This document shows positions 1-9,200 of a stretch of 64,000 bases of DNA, piece after piece. Positions within the stretch are counted from its first letter, which is position 1; every line of letters begins with the position of its first letter. The notes beneath the pieces are model-generated. The model was not told the origin of the DNA and made no database searches. It worked only from the letters and a program-made list of their open reading frames with translations. The position numbers were made by a program, and so were the translations under genes. Source of the stretch: Theristus sp. LFF4_11 (taxonomy: Eukaryota > Nematoda > Chromadorea > Monhysterida > Xyalidae); NCBI GenBank assembly GCA_030248135.1, contig JASANC010003074.1, positions 218,433-282,432 of the forward strand, read 5' to 3'.

Positions 1-42
1 ACGAGGCGGGCGTGATGTGCGCGATCTGGATGGTGATGGTGG
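1..42 (-). CDS. Edge of a fourth triple-HTH gene (partial)
   Basis: These bases match almost perfectly the beginning of the first exon of the gene at 3705-4979, whose corresponding bases lie near 4948-4987. Read on the minus strand they encode the same IQIAHITPAS stretch. The ATG used in the second gene is ATC here, so this copy must start further upstream or is a decayed copy. The rest of the gene, including its HTH domains, would lie to the left of the window. The match continues through a (TTG)n tract into a shared tRNA-like repeat, so the whole block was duplicated rather than the exon alone. Confidence 0.45.
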
Positions 43-81
43 ACTCTTACAATGGTGTTGTTGTTGTTCTATTTGTTGAGG

Positions 82-275
82 ATTTTAGGCGATGTTTTTA
101 GCCAGGGCAGGGCTAACCCAGAGAAGTGCACAGAACGCCGTCGAGTGGGGCACCCATCGAGTTTCCTCTGTCCTCATCAAGTGCCTATACACCCCTCGGC
201 GGGGTTCGATCCCCGAACGCACAGACTTAAGAGTCTAATGCGCTACCACCGAAGCTACGAGCGGTGGCGATTCAA
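82..275 (-). repeat. tRNA-derived SINE-like repeat, family 1, copy 1
   Basis: On the minus strand the sequence starts with a tRNA-like head. A box-A-like stretch (TAGCTTCGGTGG) is followed by an anticodon-arm-like AGACTCTTAAGTCT and a box-B-like GGGGATCGAACCCC. A non-tRNA body follows, containing GGTGCCCCACTCGACGGCG and a conserved segment ending near GCTAACCC. The head does not fold into a clean functional tRNA because the anticodon loop is short. Other copies lie at 1818-1915 (body only) and 5088-5240. Confidence 0.55.
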
Positions 276-309
276 GTGCACTATTACAGTCGCATTTTCA
301 AAAAGCACA

Positions 310-3092
310 TCAAACTATTACTATTAGTACCTCAACGGGTACGCCGGATGCGTCCAATAAGCACTGGTCACTGTATTGCTCGTCGGTGGTGTCGTCAGCT
401 GCATTTTGCGCCATCACCGCCGCCGCCGGCTGGTTCCCGTCCAGCAGTCGTCGCATCTGCACCCATCGACGGACGGTCCGCTCAGAGACGCCCGCCTCGC
501 GACTGATCTGCGACATCGACTTGGTGCCTGCGGCGGGCGAATGAAGGGGAAAATTTGGTGAGAGCACGCCGACAAAAGTCGAACTCTATGAGCCTATGAC
601 ATACCCAACCAGCAAAAAGCAAAAAGTCTTCTGGGAACACACTGAAAACAAAAAAAACGGTTCTTTTACCCAATGCAAACAGCCGAAAAACGTGCGCTTT
701 TTCGGCGTCCGATTTCTGGGCATTTGGGGCCGGAGGGCGATTGGCCAGGGTGTGGTCGAATTCCGGCACGGTCACGGTGCGGCCATTCGGCAGGTGAAAC
801 GTCAACTGACCGTCGTTGACGCTGATTGGCTGATGCATCGCTTTCAGACGTTCTTTTGATATCTGGCCTGAATGGAAGGGACACACCGTGTTTTGAAGTG
901 TCATTACCGAACATCAAGCTTGAAAAATTTCAAACAGGAACCTTTGGAACTGGATCAAGCCAAACATCAAACACAAAAGTCAGAACTGTCCAAAATGTGC
1001 ATAGTAACTTTTTGCAGGCACTACGGGCATGCCGGTTGGACTTTATCAACCTGACATGGCGAGAATCACTGAGCTGCTTTTTCAGATGTTTGACACAACA
1101 ATTTCTTTATCTGATGGAACAAAAAATAAATCGGCGAATTTAGATCCCCTTGAGGAGTGTGACGCTTGTCTTTAAGATTGTGCGTTCATCACGAAGACAA
1201 AGACGAAGAAAAAAACGCAGCTGATTTCAAACAACATGTTGTTGTTGTTTTGCGGTTGTGCAGTGTTGTAGCTGATCAGCTCGACGTTGCGCCGAGAGCT
1301 GCATATGGCAGTCATGTGGCAGCTTTTCTTGCTAGTTCCGCCGAAACGGTACACGTTTAGGCGCCGCTGTGAGGCGGATGCCAGGGACTGCACCTGCCGG
1401 GATACCAAGCTCCGCTTCCGACGGAGGCACGCACCCATTACTCCCCTGGCGAAAACGACATTTAGTTTTTTGTCCGTACGCACAGACGTCGTACGCACTG
1501 AACGTGTCCGTAACGCATTAAGAGAGAACACACACGATTTCTAAATGGCGTGGCCATTTTTTAAGCGTCGTGTCCGTGCGTACGCACAAAAATCTGAATG
1601 CTAAATGCCCGTTTACACACGATCGCTAACCTTCGAACTCGCGACACCACTTTCGAATGGCGGTGCGCGAGTGTGCCAGATGCGCCTGCAGTACCATGTA
1701 CGACTGGGCGGTGTGCGCTGCGACGGCGGCGACCGCGCGACGGTAGTCGAGGCCGACTCCACCGTGCGACATCTGCATTCATGCTTCTTTGATTCACAGT
1801 TCAGCTCACGTTTTGTTAGGCGATGTTTTCAGCCGGAGATAACCCAGAAAAGCGTACAGAACGCCGTCGAGTGGGGCACCAATCGAGTTTTCTCAATCAA
1901 AACGTGCCTATATATGTTATCCTTTCACGTAAAAAAAATAAGAGGAAAGCGCGAGAGTCAAGCTGACAATAATACTGGTGCCTGTGCATGCAAGGCGCTT
2001 TTAAACCAATTCAACGTCATTCGGTACGACAGGTTTGTACAAAGTTACAGTATTGTTGCACAAGTGGTCGAGCCAGTTGCCTTTTAGGTATTTTTGTGTT
2101 TTCTCTCGGAAGTCGGATTTATTTATTTCGATTCTGCGCTGCTATTTGTCTGTGTCACCTTTTTGTAACCCTCCCTCTGAGCGTATGCAAATACACAATA
2201 AAAAATCGGGGAACCCCGTCGTGTCTCAGTGAAACAAAATTTCGCAACCCAACGGACAAAAATGATGCCAGATTGACGCGTCACTATTCCCGATGTTGTG
2301 CGACCAGCCGGCTTGACCATCAATAATGGTATGTGTTTGAACGTACACATTCGTATTCGGAATAAAATTCGAATCCAAAAAATGCCCAACACTTGATTGA
2401 AACTCCACCAACCTGCTGATTACACGCAGCCTTCTCAATCTGTACCATGTGTCCATTTGGTAGCACAAATCGGTGCTCAGTCTCCGTCTCCGTGTGCCAC
2501 GAAAGATCCACACCAGAAGTGACACCTGAATAAAATAGAAAATAAAAATAAAAATTCAGTCGTCATTATGTCACCGGTCATCTTCGCCGGTTGAAGACGA
2601 CCCAAAAACTTGACTAACTTTTGACAAAAACGGCTTGACTTTGATGCCTGCCGGAGGCTTAGCTAAGGAAACGTGCGCCGATGACTTAGTTCATTCTCGA
2701 AAATTCTGGTTCAATCGAACAGCTGACTTCCGCGTTTTAAAGACGTTTTTTCAATCAACCACGACACAACGTAATAATTTCCGAATGATTAGGCTATAAA
2801 GGGTTTTTTGGAAAAAACTTTTTTTCGTTTCCCAAATCCGGGTTTCTTCAACCGAACCCTGATCTCCCTGCAACGCACCGTCGCGTCCGGGTTGCCCTCT
2901 AAGCATCCACTTTCGAATCGTCGACTTGTTCACGTGGATCTGACGCGCAACATCACGAACGGAGCATTTCGTGCGTGCGATGATCTGACAGACGCGGGAT
3001 TTGAACTCGGCCGTGAAGATCGTGGCGCCGTGGTGATGGTGCGGTGCGGTGGATGCAGGCTGGGTGCACTGCAGTAAAGAGAAACTTTTCAT
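310..3092 (-). CDS. Triple helix-turn-helix protein, paralogue 3 (about 294-301 aa)
   Basis: A five-exon model keeps phase throughout: 3092-2879 (or to 2858, an alternative donor in the same phase), 2525-2413, 1772-1631, 867-670 and 527-310. Domains in order: His-rich leader (HHHHG); HTH-A (FKSRVCQII...VNKSTIRKW); hairpin RFVLPNGHMVQIEK; HTH-B (YRRAVAAVAAHT...LAHSRTAIRKW); hairpin LTFHLPNGRTVTVP; HTH-C (AHVFRLFALG joined to ISREAGVSERTVRRWVQMR). The HTHs resemble transposase- or homeodomain-like DNA-binding folds, so a DNA-binding role is inferred. No catalytic domain is visible. It is head-to-tail with two paralogues upstream, on the same strand. The start is the ATG at 3092. An acceptor just inside it, or an ATG at 3188, are alternatives. 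The last exon either ends at the TGA at 310 or splices at 332. The family is not recognised by name. Confidence 0.72.
1818..1915 (-). repeat. SINE-like repeat family 1, copy 2 (body only)
   Basis: Shares the non-tRNA body of copy 1 (GAACGCCGTCGAGTGGGGCA and the preceding AACCCAG segment on the plus strand) but diverges before the tRNA-like head. It lies in the intron between the first hairpin exon and the HTH-B exon of the third HTH gene. Confidence 0.5.
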
Positions 3093-3516
3093 GAGAAAAC
3101 ACACTTCTACGTTATTTTTTATATCGGTTCCGAGACTCAATGCGCGCATAGATAAGTAAACAGTTTCACGCATGACGCGGCAATTCAAAGTTGGTACAGT
3201 TATCCGAGTCCCCTAAAACTGGCTGTGAACAGTATCAATACCTCGGTTCACGGGTTGCTGGTTAAGAAAACAAAACTCGAATGAGTTGGAACAGAGGAAA
3301 ACAAATAAAATGTGAAGCTAGAGTTTCTTAAACGGTGTTTGACAGCAAATTTTGGTATCACTTCTTAAAAATTGTCCAGTATATGTCATGACACCCAACC
3401 AGACTGACCTTTCCAACCGCCAGTTTTGCGTGTTGCACATTGGTGAGCGCATTATGAACTCGTTTTCGATAGTCACTCAGTGGTTGCACTCGTCGAGGCA
3501 TTTTTTCCTGCAAGTA

Positions 3517-3687
3517 CAGTCGAACTTTTAATTATAGGCAATCAGCTGATTGGCTGGTGATGCACGTAATGCCTGCTTTCTATGCAGGCATTGCCGAGGA
3601 GGCGGAGTCTATCCTGCACAGAAGCCATACATCACGCGATCATCAAACAATCAGCTAGTTGGATAGGTATGTTATAGAGTTAGACTG
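3517..3687. mobile_element. MITE family F, copy 1 (TA-flanked, CAGTCGAACT termini)
   Basis: A non-coding element of about 171 bp that begins CAGTCGAACTTTTAATTATA and ends with the imperfect inverse GAGTTAGACTG, flanked by TA on both sides. Subterminal AATCAGCTGATTGG motifs are inverted as well. Related copies lie at 5534-5702, 23531-23709 and 25930-26065. The TA target and terminal sequence fit a Tc1/mariner-type non-autonomous element. Confidence 0.65.
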
Positions 3688-3704
3688 TACAAAACTTCAA
3701 TGGC

Positions 3705-4979
3705 TCACAAGTAAAAAAATCCTACGATTGAAAAAGAGCAAACTTGCGCAACCTTCTTGACCGGGCCGTTCTCGTCGACGCCGCCAATGTCCGGGCACTG
3801 CTCGGTCTCCGCCCTCAGCTGCAGCCAGCGTCTCACCGTTCGATAGGACTTCTCCACGCGCACGCAGATCTCCGGCACCGTCAGTTGTTGTTCGTCGGCC
3901 AACCGGAACGCCAGTGCCTTTTTGGCCGCGATTTCGGCCAGTTTCGAATTGCTACGCGTGTCAAACGACCGTTGCTCGACGGCGGTCTCATCGAAAGTGT
4001 CGTCGTTGTGTGCCGTTTTCGTCGGAATCCGCACCACCCGTCCGGTCGGCAGCACAAACGTCAACAGACCATTGTCGTTTCGACTCGGCCGGAATTCGGC
4101 GCGCAACAGATCGGCCTCGCCGGCGAATTCGTGCGACCACTTTGCCAGGGTGGAGCCGGAGTGGCCGAGGTGTTTCTCGAGTGTGAATGGGGACTGTTGG
4201 GTGTGCAGGGCGACGGCGGCGAGCGCGCGGCGGTACGACGGTGGGTGACCGTGCTGAAGGTTGAGGGGAACACTCGCATGAGAAAACACGGTTACCAAGT
4301 GCATCTGTTCCTTTTATTCTGAAGCGGCGCAATAAAATTGTGTGAACACACACTTCACGGCACCGGCAGTGAAGTCAATGGTGCTTTATCTGTGGAAAAT
4401 ATTGTCTGTTTTAAATCATAGTGAACGGTTTATTTTCAGCCCGCCCACCTGTTTATAACAGGCCATCTTTGGGATGCGCACGATTTTCTTGTCGGGCAGT
4501 CGAAATTCAAACTCCCGCTCGTTTTCAGTGTACCACTGCTCCGTGTCTTCCGCCGCGTCGGTTGATTGTCTGTAAAAGAAGAGAATGAAACATGATCATG
4601 ACTTTGAATCTTTTGACAGAATACAAGATCTCACGCCAATGCCATTACTAGCGCAACAAGCGACTGCTAAAAACGTATGATACATGCGCATTACTCATCC
4701 AGTAGTTATAGCGCACCAAAATAACGAGTTGAACTGACTGGACGGGCAGAAGAATGAAGAAAGCGCCAAAATTGAACACAAGCTCTTCCACCTGTACTCT
4801 CGGAAGCGTCGCTTCTGATGCTGCCAAAATGAAATTGTCGATTTGCTGACGCCAATTTGGCGACCGACCGCCGTCAGTGAGCACTCGGTGATGGCGAGAA
4901 TCTGGCAAACACGCCATTTGTACAGACGCGAATAGGCGAACGAACGCGACGAGGCGGGCGTGATGTGCGCGATCTGCAT
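3705..4979 (-). CDS. Triple helix-turn-helix protein, paralogue 2 (about 285 aa)
   Basis: Three exons: 4979-4792, 4569-4449 and 4253-3705. All junction phases agree and they sum to 286 codons. HTH-A reads YKWRVCQILAITECS...GVSKSTISFW. The second exon supplies hairpin FEFRLPDKKIVRIPK. The third carries HTH-B (YRRALAAVALHT...LEKHLGHSGSTLAKW), hairpin LTFVLPTGRVVRIP and HTH-C (AFRLADEQQLTVPE...EKSYRTVRRWLQLR), followed by a short acidic tail. HTH-B and HTH-C sit in one exon here but in separate exons in the two neighbours, so this copy lacks an intron they have. It is the most compact copy, which makes it a good reference for the family. A DNA-binding function is inferred from the three HTHs. 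An in-frame ATG at 5054 could extend the start by 25 codons. Confidence 0.75.
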
Positions 4980-5087
4980 GGTGATTGGTTGCTGAGTTGA
5001 TGAGCTGAGAGAAGCTGTATGCCGTTTGATGTGGCCAATGCCAAACTGTTGCAATGGTGTTGTTGTTGTATTTGTTGGGGATTTTAG

Positions 5088-5240
5088 GCGATGTTTTTAG
5101 CCAGGGCAGGAGGGCTAACCCAGAGAAGTGTAGTACAGAACGCCGTCGAGTACGCTGCCCATAGAGTTTTCTCTGTGCCTCTGCACCCCTCGGCGGGGCT
5201 CGATCCCCCGAATGCACGGACAATAGTCTAACGTGTTCCA
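5088..5240 (-). repeat. SINE-like repeat family 1, copy 3
   Basis: Repeats the body and tRNA-like head of copy 1. The box-B-like GGGGGATCGAGCCCCGCC is present, and the head is more decayed. It sits immediately upstream of the second HTH gene, in the same relative position as copy 1 has to the gene fragment at the left edge, showing that both lie in one duplicated block. Confidence 0.5.
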
Positions 5241-5533
5241 ACGAGGACACAAGGATTTGGCCGTGGTGAGTGCGCAACCCCTTGTGCTGGGGCTACGCAG
5301 CGTACCGGTGTCGTATAGCGAGCGTTCGCGTCTCACACAGACGTGGTGGGACTGGGAAACATCTTTTCAGACAGACTGGAACTGGACAAGCCGAATTCGG
5401 TGGACACCTTTCTTCGGAGAAAAAATTAACACTGGGTGATTGAAGACTGACTGCGTCATGCAGTTTGTATCTCAAGTTCGAGACGGAGAAGCAAGGGAGC
5501 AACCGAAACATTGCACTGCCCCATCAGAAAACT

Positions 5534-5702
5534 ACAGTCGAACTCTAAATTATGGGGAATCAGCGTCGTCGTTGGTGATCACGAGATCGCATGCTTTATG
5601 TGCAGAAATTGCAGTCGGGGTGGAGTTTGGTTTGCACAGAAAGTTTGCATGCACGTGACCACCAAGCAATCAGCTGATTCCCTATAATTTAAAGTTCGAC
5701 TG
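5534..5702. mobile_element. MITE family F, copy 2
   Basis: TA-flanked, with near-perfect inverted ends CAGTCGAACTCTAAATTAT and ATAATTTAAAGTTCGACTG. The interior is non-coding. It has the same length class as the copy at 3517, and an AATCAGCTGATT subterminal motif is visible on the right side. Confidence 0.7.
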
Positions 5703-5707
5703 TATTT

Positions 5708-5878
5708 TCAATGAAAGAAATTCAAGCAAAGAGCCTTCCTCCAGTTGCAACCTTGTTCGGCGCCACCAGCCTCCGATGGTGCACCCCACTCAGCGTGTTG
5801 CGCGCTCGCTTCTTGGCGATCGGCCGACGATTCACCGACAAATACGCCTTCGTCTTGTGCGATTTCTAAATTGGATAC
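5708..5878 (-). other. Possible extra 3' exon of triple-HTH paralogue 1
   Basis: Open on the minus strand from an acceptor-like TTTTTTGAG to a stop, giving about 56 acidic residues (VSNLEIAQDEGVFVGESSAD...). It would join in phase to a possible donor (AAG/gtgcgg) at 6294, replacing the stop at 6285. The acceptor is weak (GAG instead of CAG) and part of the stretch is also readable in another frame, so this remains only a possibility. Confidence 0.25.
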
Positions 5879-6284
5879 CTCAAAAAACCGCAAAATGGAA
5901 AATATAAACAGTCATTTCAGAAGCGAACCAGTTTTCCACCGACTTACAAGGCCTAAAATACGCCAAAAAACACTGATTTGGGGCGCACGATGCCCGTGAA
6001 CCACAAATAAGCAAGCAGCACACTACGTTCAGAAGTTCTGCCAACATCTCCTATTCTCTCTCAGATCTCAGACTCAGAGAATCTCAGAAAGCAAAATACT
6101 CACAATACCAACTGCCACTATCAGATCTCACAGCGATTCAGGCAGCTCAAATTCAAAATTCAACGTTCACTCGCCGAGTGCCAGTGCCCTTTTAACGTTC
6201 AAAACACTCACTTTTCACCGGCTGAGTCACAATTTCTCGTTTCTTGCTTGGTAATGAATGATTCTACATCACCCTAAAATCCAG

Positions 6285-9200
6285 TCACCGCACCTTTCCA
6301 GCCAGCGGTCGCAGACGATTCTCGTCTTTCCCACCCGAATCACCAGTCGCCGCCGTCGCACCGGCCGAACTCGAATCCGAATGGCGATGCGACTCGCCGG
6401 CAGCGGGCGGTTCTCCGTCGACATTTTTTTCCGCCCCCATTTTCACGAACGCCCCCGCGTCCATCGAGCTCTCCGATCCGGAGCCACCGTCGCACTCCGA
6501 ATTCGAACACGACGATGAATCGTCCGTTGTTGGTTCGTTTCGATCCTCCGCCGCCGTCGTCGCTCCGCGCAGCTTTCGGATGACGTCGTCGATGCGCGCC
6601 CGTTTCGCCGGTTTTTGGGATTCGATCGCGGATTCCGGCAGTGAAGTGGGAGGAGGGGACGTAGGACTGGCGGAATTCCGCTGTGGCTGGTCGGGATTCC
6701 GCTGTTGCATCCATCGACGGATCGTACGAACCGAGATGTGCGTGCGTGCGCTCACTTGGACGATTGGAACCTGAGAGGAGACAGATGATTGGCAATGGAG
6801 ATGTGGTGGGGTTGCAGTTGAATTCATTTCGTGTTTTACATTGCAGTTGCGCAGCAGCGAATCAATCGTTTGTCCAATTCCATTTGGTGTTCATCCCGAC
6901 TGTCAGTTTGTCTAGTGCAGTTCAAATCCAAACCGAGTCAATTATGCAAATCTGCACATCATGTAAGATGCAACAATGTGTAAATTGGGTTAGGGGCAGT
7001 ATGGCCCGTTTCCACCGGAGTTTGGTACCTCAGGGTTTCCAAAACCGGTGCGCAAATGAAATAAAAAACATCCACCCCCGCCTGTTCGCCCGCGAGGAGA
7101 CCGCACCTGCTGATCGAGCATCTCAAAGACGCGCTGGCGTCGTTCGTCGCGGTCGCTTTCCCGCGAGTAGTGCGGTGTGCTGAAGCGGGCCGCCAACGAC
7201 GGCGCGTGCGAGGAGCGCGGTATTGAGACCGTTTTACCGGCGGGCAATTGGAACGTCAGAATGCCGCCGTCGTCGGTGGTCGGCCGGTACTGCTGCTTCA
7301 GTTGGTGCTCCTCGTGCGCGTAGCGGAGCGTCCATTTTCGCATGGCCGTCCGCGAATGACCGAGGTATTTCTCGAGCGACATGAATGATTGGCCTAAAGG
7401 GAAAATGGGCGAATTTTGTGATTGCAAAATGTGGCAGAAAGAACAAAGACATTGTTGGTTTTTTATTTTGTGGTTCTGCAGTGATTGGTTGGTTGGCTGG
7501 TGTAATGGAATAGTTATAGTGCTGGCTTTTGTTGTTGTGTTTCAGCACTTCATTTGCCACTGATCTCTGAATTTTCTCGGTTTTTAGCTTTTGTTGATGT
7601 TTTGACGTGAACATACATGTCAGAGATGTGCACGGGGGGTACTTAGGGGGTACCGGTACCGGCAAACGTCGCGCGTCGCGCAGGGCCTGGGGGCTACGTC
7701 GCGCAGCGCCTCGGTCGGAGTTGAAAGAGACAAAAGTTTTACACATGAATTTGATTGCCAAATCGAAATCGATAGCCCATGTCGCGCATTTATCAGTCAA
7801 AATTACGGTCTGCTATTGTGCTTTTGTTGTGAGCTGCTGAAATCGCTGCAATCCTTTTAATTCACAGATGTCCCGCACATAGTTGTTCCAGAGCCGAGGG
7901 GTTGGGGGGGGGCCGATATAGATAGCTGGAGCAAATTTTCTAGATAGATAGATAGCTGGAAAATTTTGGGGGGGCCGCGGGGGTAGGGTTAGGGGGAAAA
8001 AAAAATCCGGATTTTTTTTTTTAAATTAAAAAAAAAATTTTTTTTAAAAAAAAAAAATTTTTTTTTACAAGTTAGGTTTGTTCGAAGCGTCTCGTCGAGC
8101 TGAGTTCATCTAGACTATTTTCAGAACGATCCGGAAAACTATAAGAGCGAAAATCGTGTTTTATTGAAATTATGTCCATTTCATAGAGGGAAAGTTGCAT
8201 TTTCAACAGTAAAACAGGACAATTTTCGACGTGTACTTGAATATTGAACCGTTCTTAGTTGTTCCTCTTTAGAAAATTACCAAAATTTGACTGTGTTCAA
8301 AAATTCCTGTTTGCTGTAGCTAAGTCGGCAACCCCTGTCGACCCGGTCGCCCCCCCCCCAAGACACTTACTTTCAGGTTCAACCAGCTATGCTATCTGCC
8401 ACATGGCGAGAGCCCACTCTTCAAATCATCGTATCGAAAACACGTACCATGATTTCGCGATCACGTTGCGGGCAACTGACAGACGCAAGTTTAACACGTT
8501 AGTTTAGCTCAGCACGCAAGTTTTAACATGTGGCCATGTTATCGGGTATCTGAAAAACGGTCGTGTGATGTGGTATTAACCAACATCTCCGCTCCAATTG
8601 TTTAACAATGTATCGCACAACTCCATTGTAGACCTATAACATACGCCAATCAACAAAATATCATGTTCATCTCATGGCCTACCACCGACTGAAAAAACAT
8701 GTTCTAAGTTGCAAGAAAACGATTTCTGAAACGATATTTCAATTCAGTTAAGTCATTTCAACGCTAAAAATTGACTCTAGAAGTCATCCAAATCGAAAAA
8801 CATGGAGTACGTCGGTCAAAATGACCAAATAATGACATGTACCTAAGCACACAAAGAAGTTGGGAAGAAAATTTGGTTTGAACTTTCAAAAAATTATGCC
8901 ATAAATCGAATTTTCAGAGCAAAGTAGAAGAAAAATTTTTCAAATTTTTTTTTTAAGTTTGAAAAAAAAAATCCAAATTTTTTTTTTAAAAAAAAAACGA
9001 AAAAAAAAATAAAAAAAAAATTTTTTTTTCAAAGCCCCTAACCCTACGCGGGGGGGGGCATGTGACTTTGGGGGGGGGGCGGTCAAAATTTTGAAATTTG
9101 ATAGATAGATAGCTAAAACGCTAAAAAGCTATAAAAACAGCAAAATAATGCTAAAAATACACTAAAAATCAAGTATAAACGCGTATTTTACCTAAAATTA

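Noticed and set aside
193..273. A functional tRNA gene on the minus strand
   Set aside because: Box A and box B words are present, but the anticodon arm does not form the 5-bp stem with a 7-base loop, and the same head occurs in decayed copies of a dispersed repeat. It fits a tRNA-derived SINE better.
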